Assembly: GCA_013339895.1 (NCBI GenBank)
Contig: JABACO010000004.1
Span: 1,060,617-1,124,616, forward strand
DNA: 64,000 nt
From: Ephydatia muelleri
Lineage: Eukaryota; Porifera; Demospongiae; Spongillida; Spongillidae
Reading direction: 5' to 3'
In this document: piece after piece, positions 11,301 through 22,012 of the stretch
Numbering within the stretch: position 1 is the first letter of the stretch
Layout: every line of letters begins with the position of its first letter
Program-made: the position numbers and the translations under genes
The notes under the pieces: model-generated
Database searches by the model: none
Seen by the model: only the letters and a program-made list of their open reading frames with translations
What the model was told of the DNA's origin: nothing

Positions 11301-14300
11301 GAGTGTTATGTAACTGTCTTACCGCAGCTACCCACCTGTGGTAAGTAGCATGACTAGTGTTTCCTTATTTGGGCAAGAGTGTGAGTTTTTTTTCTATAAG
11401 AAGTGTTTTGTGTCATGTCTGAGATGATGTATCTTTACAAGTATTGTCGTGATCTGTTCAAGTAAGCATCAGCGCTGCATACATTTGCTCCTTTGAGTTG
11501 CATCAGAAAACTTATAGCAGAATGTCCATCTCTGTCTTTGTGAAGTGGAGACTTGTTGTGTGTACATGAGCCGTTCAAGTAGCATCAGTGCCGCATACAT
11601 TTTGCACCTTCAAGTTGCATCAGAAAAACTTATAGCAGAATGTCCATCTCTGTCTTTGCGAAGTGACAATACTTGTAAAGATTGATCGATTGCGACACGA
11701 CACAAAACATTTTGTAGAGAAAAAAAAAAACATGCGCTCTCTTGCCCAAATAAGGAAACACTGTCTGCTGAGTCATGCTATTTGATAAACCCACACTCAG
11801 ATAGCTGTGGTAAGACAGTTACATAACACTCTGGAAGCTATGTAAATTAAAATGAATTTTAATGAGAAAAAAATGGCGCCCTCAGGGTTAATCAATACAC
11901 AGACTTTTTTTTTCTGAAAATACTGACATTGATAGTCCCTTCACTTGTATATATTGTACTTCAACATGTACGACACCTCAATTTTGCAAAAGGTGCTTTG
12001 AAGTTGCTACAAATTTAACCCTTTAACCACACCCCAAAATAATAATCATAGACCAGTTCTACTGACCATGGCCTTCAATTTGTTGCCCAAAACCCCTCTG
12101 TCAAATGTATTGTGGCCAAAATATAAGTGTGCCAAGTTGCAACTTTTATGATAAAATTAATTATTCAGTGGCGTGTATTTCCTAAACCATTAAGGTTATT
12201 ACTTCAAGAAATGGTACAAGTCACTTTCATATCAAGACCAACATATATGAGAAATTGGAGCAAAATCGGAAGACGTGAGTCACAACTCCTGCTCATTTGA
12301 CATGGAATGACCCAGAGGTGAGTAACTACATGGCACGACAGGCAAAGAAACTAGTTCAGGAGAAAGGCATCCTCTCGACTCCAAATCCAAAATGTGGGAA
12401 AATGCTACCCAAAGACACCCACAACCTTGTGGAGAGCTTTTCCACACAAGTGACGATGTTAGCCGAGTAATGCCAGGGAAGAAGGACGTAGTCTCCATTA
12501 TGACTACTGCAGAGCAAGAGAATATTGACAAAAGAGGCTCCTGCCATGCGACTTAAAAGAGGCATATACCTAGTTTAAGATGCATCACCCTCGTGTAAAG
12601 GTGGGCTTTTCAATGTTTGCAGACTTGAGGCCTAAGCAGTGTGTCTTGGCAGATGCTAGTGGCACACACTCAGTGTGTGTATGCACTTTGCACCAGAACA
12701 CCAAGCAAATGATGGCAGGAAGCAGGCTTGAAACACTCACAAGTGGGGAACTAAAGCACTACCATCACTGCCTTGCGCACAGCAATCCAGTGGATCCCCC
12801 AAGAGTTCAGTGTTTCCTAGGAGACCGCACTGAATGTCCTGGAACAGAAGCACTAGGCAAGAAATTACAAGAGCTGATGGATGATGGAAAGGTGGACAAC
12901 TATAGAGTTTAAGGAATGGACTTCCACAGACCGCAAAACTAGAGTTTTGGCTACTAGTGAGTTTTTGGAGCACTTCCTGAGTACTCTAAACAAGCTTCGC
13001 ACCCATGATTTCATTGCCAAAATTGAGGCTCAGTTTTTGCGGGATACAAAAGACAAACTCCAACACTGGGAAATATTGGCCATTGCAGATTGCTCCAGCG
13101 TTGTGGTCCAAGATGAGATTCAAAATGTTCCATTGGATAAACATCCAGGCAACAGTGCATGCTACCATCATGATGGGCATCACTTGTGCTTTCTAGTTAT
13201 CTCTGAATGTTTAGTGCCTGACACAGTTGCTGTCCATCTAGCTTATTCATTTTTTGGCTTCTCTTCGAGGGGAAAAGCCGAAAAAGATTGTATACATGTC
13301 AGATGGCTGTTCAGCGCAGTACAAGAACTGAAAAAAATTTCAGCTTGCTATCATTTTCAGGATTTTGGTGTTGAAGCAGAATGGCATTTCTTTGCCACTT
13401 CATGTGGAAAGTCAGCTGGTGATGGAGCTGGTGGCGCACTGAAGAGGCTTGCCATCAAAGCTAGTCTTCAGCATCCATACAATAACCAAATTCTTACTGC
13501 ACAAGACCTGCGCCATCAGTGATATCAAAGGGATGCATTTTGCCTTTGCAACACAAACTGAACATAAATAAGAAGAGAGGAGTCGGGTACCCAGGTTTGA
13601 GCGGAGCAGAACAATACCAGTCACTCATGATATTCACTGTGTGAGGCCACCTTCTTTGCAGCTTGTAGAAGTGAAGCAGTTTTCAACAAGAAGTGACTCT
13701 AGAAAACTGAGAGGACTACAATATCAGCAACTGCTGTTACACTGCCACTCTCGGCCATCATAGGTTATGCTGCTGTCAGCTACTTTGGGCATTGCTGGCT
13801 TGGGTGTGTATTGGAGGCAAATCAAGCAGGACAGACAATAACAGTGACTTTCCTTCATCCCCCTGCATTCCATCCCCATCTATCCTTGAGCACCAGACAT
13901 CCTTCAGGTTGACGCCTCAGACATTTTGTGCATTTTAAACCCTGTTACAAAACTGGTAGAACTTAAAGAATGTACTAGATTGTTAGAGAGCCAATTCAAG
14001 TGGTAACTGTGGTAACTGTGGTAACTGGTAGTGTAAAGATTATAAAACATTGCTGAAACCTATCCACTTCAACCTAAACTTTGGTTTCAAAGCATTAAAT
14101 GACCTTCCGCAGCATGTCCTAGCCCATCCCAGAACCAAACTTTGTTAACTATTTTTCACTACATAAAGTACTTCCTGTAAAGTTGTGGTGAAATTTCATA
14201 ATGGCCCTTGTGCACAGGGGCCAAATCAACACTTAAAATAATATTACATTTAACCCTTTCAATACTTATGCCACAGCAATGAGCTCTCTTTATACTTATT

Positions 14301-17300
14301 TATCTGCTGCCCCTGAAGAGAACCACACAACAGCTTAACAAACTCACAAAGGTCACACAAAATTAAATATTTCAGAGGGCCTTATTTTGTAAACAAACAA
14401 CATACAGTGTACAATACTTTGTGAAAGTGAATAGTCCTTCAAGACAAACAAATATGGGAAGTAGTAAGCAAATCTGAGAACATGACTCAAATCGTTGAGG
14501 AATGACCAGAATGTTCAGATATTAAAATCAGTTACTGTGAAGCATATTTGATTATTAATTATCATGCTTTGCTATCTTCCTCCAGCAAGATCAGGAGGGC
14601 AGGAAAGGTGACAAGCTTACAGTACCCTCCACTGCAGAGTCCCATGGTGCTGGTGTCACCATGGCTCCCGGTGTCGACAGGGAGGTGTCGTTGAGTGTTC
14701 CTGCAGCACCAAGTGTGCCCATTATGCCTGTGGGATTGGGTGCTCCTGTGGCACCGAGTGACCCTGTGGCACTAACTGCTTCTGTAGCACCAACACCAGG
14801 TGCTTCCCCTCCGTCGACCGTGCCCCTAGCACCGTCAAATCTGCCCCCCTCGTCCACCGTTCCCCACACGTCAAATTTGCCGCCCGTGCCAAACGTTTCC
14901 ATGGCGTCGACTGTGCCTGCTGCTGCTGCACTGTACGCACAGCCCCCTCCGGTCAACCTACCCCCGCCGATGTCGAATCCACTAGCAGGACAGCCTCTGG
15001 GAGTGCCATCGTCGTCCAATATGTCACCTCCACAACAGCGTCCGCTGAATTTTCCTTCGATGCCAAATATTCTGCCGTCGCTGAGCGTGCCGATGGCTGT
15101 GACTGTTCCCGGGAACCCGTCTCTGCTGTATGGCAGTGCACAGCTTGCCGCTCCCACTTCGTCTGTGACCAATCCGATGCCTAATGCTGCGGTGATTGGG
15201 ACGATGGGCGGCGGTGGGGTGGCTCCAATCCCTGCACAGTCGCAGCTTCATCAGATGCCGGTTAGCTGATGTGTCGAAACGTGTGTGTGTGTGTGTGTGT
15301 GTTAGTGTGTGTGTTAGTGTGTGTGTGTGTGTGTGTGTGGTTTTGTCAATGTGTGTATGGGGTGTGTATAATGTGGGTGTGTGCGCACGCGCGTGAGTGT
15401 TGTGTGTATGTGGAGGGTGTATGTGTGTTTTGTGGGTGGCTGGTTGTATATTTAATTGTTCTAGGTGCTATTTTGTTTTTGTTTTTTTCCCTCCCCCCTT
15501 CCCCCAGGAAAATGATGGATATTATATTAATGGTCATAATCATTGTGCGTTTTCGCAAGCTAGGACTGAGTCAAGATGGCACAATCGTTTCCTAAGTGGT
15601 GTTATAATAGATCTGCACATGTTCGCTCTGTAGCTTAGAGTTCTTATGCTGCAAAGATTGTGACTGGCTAAGTGGCTGGTTGCATGTGCATGTAGGTACT
15701 GAAAATCGAAAGAAAAAGAAAAGGTGTGTGCTTATTGCAAAGATGAAGTCTTCCCTGCCCGCCCAGGCCTCATCTCGATCCTCTCCTCCTCCCCATCTCG
15801 ATCCTCTCCACCTCCTCCCCATCTCAATCCTCTCCTCCTCCCCATCTCGATCCTCTCCTCCCCATCTTGATCCTCTCCTCCTCCCCATCTTGATCCTCTC
15901 CTCCTCCCCATCTCGATCCTCTCCTCCTCATCCCCATCTCGATCCTCTCCTCCTCATCCCCATCTCGATCCTCTCCTCCTCATCCCCATCTCGATCCTCT
16001 CCTCCCCATCTCAATCCTCTCCTCCTCCCCATCTTGATCCTCTCCTCCCATCTCGATCCTTTCCTCCTCATCCCCGTCTCTATCCTCTCCTCCCCATCTC
16101 AATCCTCTCCTCCTCCCCATCTCGATCCTCTCCTCCTCATCCCCATCTCTATCCTCTCCTCCCCATCTCAATCCTCTCCTCCTCCCCATCTCGATCCTCT
16201 CCTCCTCATCCCCGTCTCTATCCTCTCCTCCCCATCCCGATCCTCTCCTCCCCATCCCGATTCTCTCCTCCCCATCTGATTCTCTCCTCCCCATCCCGAT
16301 CCTTTCCTCTTCCTATCTTGATCCTCTCCTCCTCATCCCCATCTCGATCCTCTCCTCCTCCCCTCCCCTGCACCCTACTCCCACTCTACATCCACCCTCC
16401 CTATCCACCCTCCGACCTCCCCTTCCCTGCACCCTCTGCATCCACCCTCCTCCGCCCCTTCACCCTCTACATCCACCTTCCTCCTCCCATTCCCAGTACC
16501 CTCTACGTCCACCTCCTCTTCCCTGCACACTCTGCATCCACCCTCCCTCCTCCTTTTCCCTGCACCCTCTACATCCACCTCCTCCCCTTCCCTGCACCCT
16601 CCCTCCTCCCCTTCCCTGCACCCTCCCTCCTCCCCTTCCTGCACCCTCTGCTCCACCTCCCTCCTCCTCTTCCCTGCACCCTCCTCCCTTCCCTGCACCC
16701 TCCTCCTCTTCCCTGCACCCTCCTCCCCTTCCCTGCACCCTCCTCCCCCTTCCCTGCACCCTCCTCCCCTTCCCTGCACCCTCCTCCCCTTCCCTGCACC
16801 CTCCTCCCCTTCCCTGCACCCTCCTCCCCTTCCCTGCACCCTCTCCCCTTCCCTGCACCTCCCCTTCCCTGCAACCCTCCCTCCTCCCCTTCCCTGCACC
16901 CTCTGCAGCCACCTCCCTCCTCCTCTTCCCTGCACCCTCTGCATCCACCTCCTCCCCTTCCCTGCACCCTCTGCATCCACCTCCCTCCTCCTCTTCCCTG
17001 CACCCTTCTCCCCTTCCCTGCACCCTCTGCTCCACCTCCCTCCTCCTCTTCCCTGCACCCTTCTCCCCTTCCCTGCACCCTCCCTCTTCCCTTTCCCTGC
17101 ACCCTCCCTCCTCCCCTTCCCTGCACCCTCCCTCCTCCTCTTCCCTGCACCCTCTACATCCTCCCTCCTCCCCTTCCCTGCACCCTCCCTCCTCCCCTTC
17201 CCTGCACCCTCCCTCCTCCCCTTCCCTGCACCCTCTACATCCACCTCCCTCCTCCTCCTTCCCCGTGTCTGGATGGCAAGGGAGTATAAAATGCGGTTAT

Positions 17301-17769
17301 GAGCAGTTAGCAGGTAAAGTGCACAATATGTTGCATGTGAATGACTTGTAGTTTCTGACTTTGACCACACTTGAAATTGCGCAATATTGTATAATCTAGC
17401 TTTTAATCTCTGCTGGACTCGTGTCGTTTTCAAATAAAAATCCTTCTGGACTGAAAGCATGGCTTCAGCTGTTGTACCTGTGCTAGTTAAACTGTTTGTC
17501 TGCTTGGAAAGCTGTTCACAGCAGCTGTGCAATTTAGTGTATGGATCGTTGCCTGTGCAGTGTGTTGCTTTGTTCGAGGGCATTTTTGGTTTCGTTATGC
17601 TATTTTCTGTTCCCATTGGCTCCATTGGCTCGATAGCTTTTAGTCATGTGGATCACGCGAGATCTATAGAGAATAATACGCACGCACACACATACACATC
17701 CTACACACACACATCCTACACACACATCCTACACACACACATCCTACACACACACACACACACACACAT

Positions 17770-17819
<50 letters not shown>

Positions 17820-18899
17820 TATCAGCATTCCGGAACATGCGAGCCGTAAACACACAACAGCGTGTTTATGTGTTACAGACAGTAATTTAATTAGCAACTT
17901 CCTATTTGAGGAGGGTGTAGAGGGACCTGACGGTGAACGTTTGCAAATCAAAGACGTCCATCTGCAAGTGTGTGTGTGCAGAAGGAATCTTCATCACCTC
18001 TCCTTCTATCCCCTGCCTGCAGCCCGCCATGATGATTCCTCCAATGAAGGACTTTGTGGCCCTTCAAACTCAACAGCAGCTAGGCCTCCAGCAGATGGTC
18101 CATCTGGACAACCAGATAGCATTTCAACGGCAACAGCAGGAACAGATGATCTTCATACAGCAACACAACCCTGGTGGGTGTGGCTTTTTTGGTACTAGCG
18201 TGTTATTTAGGGCATATACCGGGTGTTTGCAAATGAAGTATTAACATCAGTTAGTTAGCAGAATTTATTAAGTATAATGCTTTCAAAATAAGGAAATAAG
18301 GTTGATGTGAAGAACGATTAACGGTTAAGTAATTACATCATTGAAATCGTAACCAAATATTCCAGATGTTTATAACTAATTTAAAATGAGCATTAGTTGG
18401 TAGTCTTTAAGCTAAAACTGTTTAATGGTTTCAAAACAAACCTCAATGGTGAGTTATATTGGAGCTCAAATTTTTGATTATTCGTGTGCTTTTTTAAGTT
18501 CAATTAGTTGGTTTGAGTTTAATTAATTAAGCTATTATAATTACAGGAATTTATCCAACGATTGTTTCAATTTGACTAACATACCGAAGTCACCATTTTA
18601 TTAAATTATGCGATTTGTCTGTTTTTAAAAATTCCTTGTTGATCTTTTAGAGAATTTGACCATCTCTTTGAAAATCACCAAAAAAAAAAGAAAAAACATT
18701 AGGTCCTTTTTGCAGACACTTCTCCATATGTATATGTTTTTAAATTGGAGGATACATTTATATGCAGATGTTAATTAAACAGATATATTGACCTACTTCA
18801 AAGAATGTTTTGCGTAGGATTATTTATTCATCTCCTTTCTGGTTGAACTCTGTTATTTATAATGGTTTTAAAACTCTCGGAACATGTGATTCACACATT

Positions 18900-18955
<56 letters not shown>

Positions 18956-21111
18956 CGGAGTTCACAGTCGAGCGGCAGCAGTACTACATATCGTGTCTGG
19001 AGATCCTCCAGATCCTGGAGAGACAGAAGCAGCAGCTGCAGTTCCAGCTGCAGGACATTGCCCTCAGCTTGGAGCAGGCCAGGGCCCACCAGGAAATGGA
19101 GTTGAGACTGCAGGCCATCAACCTCCAGGCACAGCAGCAGGTGTCTGCACACCACCTGGCCCAGCAGGCACAGCTGGTGCCGACACCGCAGCACCTGGCC
19201 CAGCAGGTGCCGACACCGCAGTACCCGGCCCAGCAGGTGCCGACACCGCAGCACCTGACCCAGCAGGTGCCGACACTCTCGCAAATACCCACCCCACAGC
19301 ACCTGGCCCAGCCGGTGCAACAAGGTGGTGTACCCCAGAGGGCAATCAAAATGGCGCTAAGAAACAGGTGGCTATGATCAACGTTTTGTGTAGTTTGTAT
19401 GATAATAATGTGCATGTTTTGTTTTGTATGTTTGATAAATATGTGTGCATGTTTTGTGTTGATAAATATGTGTGCATGTTTTGTTTTGTATGTTTGATAA
19501 ATATGTGTGCATGTTTTGTGTTGATAAATATGTGTGCATGTTTTGTGTTGTATGTTTGATAAATATGTGTGCATGTTTTGTGTTGATAAATATGTGTGCA
19601 TGTTTTGTGTTGATAAATATGTGTGCATGTTTTGTGTTGATAAATATGTGTGCATGTTTTGTGTTGATAAATATGTGTGCATGTTTTGTGTTGATAAATA
19701 TGTGTGCATGTTTTGTGTTGATAAATATGTGTGCATGTTTTGTGTTGTATGTTTGACAAATATGTGTGCATGTTTTGTGTTGATAAATATGTGTGCATGT
19801 TTTGTGTTGATAAATATGTGTGTGTGTTTTGTGTTAAATATGTGTGCATGTTTTGTGTGTGTTATCAACGTATTGCTACCTTGGGGTGTGTGTCCTAGTA
19901 GTCAGTTCCCTCTATTGATGTTCTGGATGTTTAGCATCGATCGGTGTACAATAGTGAATGATGTGTGGCTGTCTTGTTTTAGTGTTCTACTGCTGGTGCT
20001 GGTCTACCATTGCTTTTGTGGTTATTTGTGTAATGCATGTATATGGGATATTAGACTGCTGAAAATACACACACAGATGGTTACACTTTATATGTAGTAT
20101 TTAATTAATAGTTATCGTTGTATGTGTTCATGCTGTTATTTTCTCTCTGTTAACCAGAAACAAGCAGAATCAACTGAAGGACATTAAGTTTGATTTTGTG
20201 GTTGGAAAAGGTATTTATTCTCTCCCCCCCCCCCCCCCCCCCCCCCCGTTATGGCAGTGGATGATGGCTTCTTTCTGTGTTTCTTACAGACACTCCACAA
20301 GGGGTTGCAAGTGAGTTGGTCGCGGCAGAGCTTGTGAGCGCAGCAGACATGGTTACAGGTGAGGGTGTGGTGGAGGGAGGAGGTGTGGCTGTGGGTGGAG
20401 TTTAGGGTATGCCTGGGAACATGAGGGTGTGGCTATGGATGGTGATAGAGGGGGAGATATGGTGACATGTGAAGGCGGAGGATGACAGATTAGGGTGTAG
20501 TTGTGGGTGGAGGAGAGATGTGTGCAACAAGTCAGGGGTGATTTTTGTATTTTTTACTTCCGACACACACAAATATTTATCTATGGTCTTTTCCTTTTGT
20601 GTAGTTGGAGCAAACATTTGGAAGCTATCAGAAAACCCATCACTGGAGAAGGTGGTATTTCAACTTGTAAGTGCATTGCGCAACAAGTGACATTGGTGGA
20701 TGAGTGGGTGGGTGTGCTTGTGATTTTCTGATGTTCAACCAACAACCTGCATAAATGTATTGCAGTTGATAAAATGAAAGCTTCAAGAGCGAGCGGCTTG
20801 AAAAAAATTAGGGTCTGTTAGCAGATAAAGGAATTGTATATGAGAGCAAGGAGTTCTAGTCAAACAAAGATCTTAAGTGGGGACAGCAGGGCTAGAGATG
20901 TTAAAGCAATGCAGGGTGTGCAATAGTTGGAGGGTTAATTGTGTGGGGGCAATATCACCTGTTTAAAGTAATTGCAAATCCGTATCTTTAGTGCATAATG
21001 TTATATGTATTGGTGACGTATTTACCTTTCCAAATGCAGGCGAATGCGCTACCGGGAACTGCTGATGACAAAAAGCTTATTGGCTACGCGCAAATTTCTG
21101 TCGTTCAATGA
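2337..21111 (+). CDS. OXSR1: OSR1/SPAK (Fray)-type Ste20 kinase
   Basis: Fifteen exons: 2337-2415, 2595-2707, 3331-3439, 4605-4743, 6671-6726, 6946-7187, 8073-8212, 8636-8852, 14586-15260, 18023-18173, 18956-19367, 20158-20210, 20290-20358, 20605-20666 and 21040-21111, about 862 residues. The family is activated by WNK kinases and phosphorylates cation-chloride cotransporters. The kinase domain spans about residues 20-310: GTGATSIV loop, catalytic-pair lysine in VAVK (about 49), HRDVKAGN, DFG, the T-loop FVGTPCWMAPE, and [18 protein letters not shown]1/S-motif follows ([21 protein letters not shown] is split across 8750-8825). The CCT domain (about 775-862), which binds RFxV/I motifs in partners, ends in [12 protein letters not shown]. 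The roughly 410-residue Pro/Ser- then Gln-rich linker makes it much longer than human OSR1 (527). Exon 6 carries several apparent frame breaks (see findings). Introns are repeat-filled, and intron 8 hosts nested transposons. Confidence 0.92.
2740..3067. repeat. (GT)n / (GTAT)n microsatellite, kinase intron 2
   Basis: A compound TG / TGTA microsatellite starts about 33 bp after the exon 2 donor at 2707. GT-rich sequence continues less regularly to about 3310, just before the exon 3 acceptor at 3330. Open frames across it on both strands are low-complexity artefacts. Confidence 0.95.
3440..4420. repeat. 1-kb purine-only (G/A) minisatellite, kinase intron 3
   Basis: Nearly pure purine on the plus strand, built from degenerate GGGAGGAGGAGGGAGGGAGA units with longer period copies towards 4190-4420. 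It begins directly at the exon 3 splice donor (GTGAGG at 3440). Runs of three or more G are dense, so G-quadruplex or triplex formation is plausible. Long Pro/Ser/Leu frames on the complementary strand are artefacts. Confidence 0.95.
4796..5357. repeat. 11-12 bp minisatellite (TTAGGTGCACTC), kinase intron 4
   Basis: About 45 copies of a 12-bp unit alternating between TTAGGTGCACTC and TTAGGTGTACTC, with occasional one-base slips. It starts about 50 bp downstream of the exon 4 donor. Confidence 0.95.
5390..6195. repeat. 60-bp minisatellite, 13 copies, kinase intron 4
   Basis: Thirteen near-identical units of about 60 bp, each containing CCCAACCTTACCCTTGATG and GTGCTCGTACATGCCTGTTA. Copies differ by single substitutions and 1-bp indels. 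The unit length is a multiple of 3, which explains the long repetitive open frames here; they are not genes. Confidence 0.95.
6345..6545. repeat. about 27-bp minisatellite, kinase intron 4
   Basis: Seven degenerate copies built around TTCTGATAGGGTG and GTTGACACTGTC, ending about 125 bp before exon 5. Confidence 0.9.
6795..6940. repeat. GGTGATGGTGGTGTGGGTGT repeat, kinase intron 5
   Basis: A short degenerate GT/GA tandem block between exon 5 and exon 6. It runs up to the exon 6 acceptor, where the reading frame also appears disturbed by one base. Confidence 0.85.
7188..8025. repeat. Paired GT-rich and CA-rich arrays, kinase intron 6
   Basis: GT-rich sequence (with TGCTTGTG and GTAT variants) runs from the exon 6 donor at 7188 to about 7600. 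It is followed after some 120 bp by a CA-rich array from about 7725 to 8025, just before the exon 7 acceptor at 8072. The two are complementary, so the intron ends could pair in the transcript. Confidence 0.93.
8853..9475. repeat. about 18-bp minisatellite (GATGAGTGAGGAGGGTGT), kinase intron 8
   Basis: Over 30 degenerate copies starting exactly at the exon 8 splice donor (GTGAGGATGTG). Most units contain a GGTGAG or AGTGAG core resembling the donor itself. Confidence 0.93.
10174..13522 (+). pseudogene. Degraded transposase gene of the 9562-14508 element
   Basis: Pieces of one protein run on the plus strand. A start exon ([16 protein letters not shown], 10174-10272) has a plausible donor at its end. 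A middle part (about 10320-10797) is interrupted by the 1.5-kb inner element. Then comes [18 protein letters not shown] from 12322, then [20 protein letters not shown] (12625 on), then a long block to 13522 with VAVHLAYSF and [19 protein letters not shown]. From memory this resembles a protein family repeated in cnidarian and other invertebrate genomes, presumed to be a transposase. Frame breaks lie near 12555 and 12900, and the inner insertion splits the gene. The segment 10627-10797 is a 33-bp tandem repeat of five copies, adding 11-residue repeats. Confidence 0.7.
10798..12313. mobile_element. Nested fold-back (palindromic) non-autonomous DNA element
   Basis: 1516 bp bounded by AGAG duplications (10794-10797 and 12314-12317). 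It consists of two inverted arms of roughly 640 bp (10798-11440 and 11670-12313). The spacer between them holds two direct copies of a roughly 95-bp unit (about 11456-11546 and 11571-11668). Its tips read GGGTCATTCCATGTCAAA, nearly the same as the host element, so it is probably a non-autonomous relative moved by the same machinery. No coding capacity is visible. Confidence 0.88.
15281..15420. repeat. GT-rich microsatellite, kinase intron 9
   Basis: TG repeats with TTAG interruptions, starting 20 bp after the exon 9 donor. Confidence 0.9.
15775..17270. repeat. 1.5-kb pyrimidine-only (C/T) minisatellites, kinase intron 9
   Basis: Two adjoining arrays. From 15775 to about 16355 the units are 20-35 bp with a TCCCCATCTCGATCCTCTCC core. 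From about 16356 to 17270 the units have a CCTTCCCTGCACCCTCC core. The plus strand is almost all pyrimidine, opposite in polarity to the purine array of intron 3. Long open frames over this block on both strands are artefacts. Confidence 0.93.
17680..17818. repeat. (CA)n microsatellite with CACATCCTA variants
   Basis: A CA repeat with periodic CATCCTACA interruptions in kinase intron 9, about 200 bp upstream of exon 10. Confidence 0.92.
18174..18955. other. Kinase intron 10: A/T-rich unique sequence ending in a (CA)27 tract
   Basis: The bulk of this intron is A/T-rich with no recognisable gene, RNA or element. From 18900 to 18954 it becomes a pure CA tract that forms the 3' splice acceptor of exon 11 (CACACAG at 18949-18955), replacing the usual pyrimidine tract. 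Confidence 0.8.
19400..19862. repeat. 27-bp minisatellite, kinase intron 11
   Basis: About 17 copies built on GATAAATATGTGTGCATG plus TTTTGTGTT, some with a TGTATGTTT variant. It starts about 35 bp after the exon 11 donor at 19367. The unit is a multiple of 3 and is open in several frames on both strands; none is a gene. Confidence 0.93.
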
Positions 21112-21241
21112 TAAAAACTTTTTTTTTTTTTCCTTTTCATTTTTCTTTTTTGGATTGCATATTCGTCGTGAAAGTTTACTAATCATTTGTTGTGTATATA
21201 TATTATGTATGTAAGTAATCAATGGTGTGCCGCTTCATGCG

Positions 21242-21942
21242 CTAACTGCTGCGTTCCTTCAGTTCCATCACGCCTCCATTATCAAGCATGGGGGACTTGA
21301 TTCGCTCGTTGGGCGGGAGGCCGAGAAAGGCCATGCTGAGAAGACAAAGCGGGTCGCCGTGAGACACCAGAATGTAGATCATTTTCTCCGCCTCGGAGTC
21401 TAGTTCTTGCACCACCCCGGATATGCGGCGTACCACGGAAACGACACTCTCGCAGCCGTTCGAAGTGTGCGTAGGGTCTGACGAGTCCTGCTTCACCACT
21501 ACGTTGTAGTTTTGATCACATGTCATGTCGAATTCCCCAAAGCGTCTTTCCCGCAAGCCCGTCTCGAAGCGTAAGGGTGACATCACGCGGAGCTCCGAAT
21601 GGATTATCTCGGCCGTCTCGCGTGTCCGCTTGAAATCCGAGGAGACGACAAGGACACGTCCGGATATGTTTCCGTCTTCAGAAACCAGGAGACGGCGCAA
21701 GTTTTCTGCCGCCTGCCTAGCCTGATTTTTGCCCTTTTCTGTCAACCCATAGTTTTCCACGCCTATCGCTGGGTTGGAGACGATCAAATTCTGTACGTTC
21801 GCTTCGCTCTGGAGAGTTCGAACACATAGACGAACGCACATGTCATGCACGTTACAGGGTTAAAAAAATCACAGTGCTTACTCACCTGTCCATGTCTCAC
21901 GAGAAAATACCTATTCTTCAAGCGCAAGTCGCGGCTATCCAT
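21242..21942 (-). CDS. Histidine phosphatase superfamily protein (phosphoglycerate mutase-like)
   Basis: Two exons, 21886-21942 and 21242-21808, encoding 207 residues. Exon 1 carries the RHG signature (LVRHGQ, residues 14-19, phospho-accepting His17). Exon 2 has the family's further landmarks: GLTEKGKNQA, SSDFKRTRETAEII (conserved Arg), RERRFGEFD, and the second catalytic histidine in LVSHGDPL (His169). The fold transfers phosphate through His17. The substrate cannot be told from sequence; small phosphometabolites are usual for this clade, and it lacks features that would make it clearly TIGAR or PFKFB. The start is fixed by the short first exon. It is divergent from ELP2 (70 bp between ATGs) and convergent with the Ste20 kinase (130 bp between stop codons). 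Confidence 0.88.
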
Positions 21943-22012
21943 TCGAAAACAACCACGCCGTTTTAACCCTTAGACGACGAAATTCGGAACAGCTGTTGCG
22001 GAAAACCAACGC
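21943..22012. promoter_or_regulatory. 70-bp bidirectional promoter region, histidine phosphatase / ELP2
   Basis: Only 70 bp separate the two divergent start codons, so transcription of both genes must start inside this stretch or overlap the neighbouring gene. It contains CGACGACGAAATTCGG and GTTGCGGAAAACC but no TATA box. The role as a bidirectional promoter is inferred from layout. Confidence 0.55.

Larger units (their letters stand above)
9562..14508 (+). mobile_element. DNA transposon with about 470-bp inverted termini, kinase intron 8
   Basis: A 4.9-kb element bounded by a 4-bp GAAT duplication (9558-9561 and 14509-14512). The two ends are inverted copies of each other for about 470 bp (9562-10030 against about 13985-14508), starting GGGTCATTCCATGTCAA. 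The right end has drifted, reading CCA for CCC at its tip. Inside is a plus-strand transposase gene (10174-13522, listed separately). That gene is interrupted by a second element with the same terminal sequence at 10798-12313. I cannot name the superfamily; the 4-bp duplication and long inverted termini are what can be seen. It is broken by the insertion and by several frame losses, so it is probably immobile. Confidence 0.85.

Noticed and set aside
16318-17625. Pro-rich plus-strand and Gly/Glu/Arg-rich minus-strand frames
   Set aside because: They are artefacts of the pyrimidine arrays in kinase intron 9.
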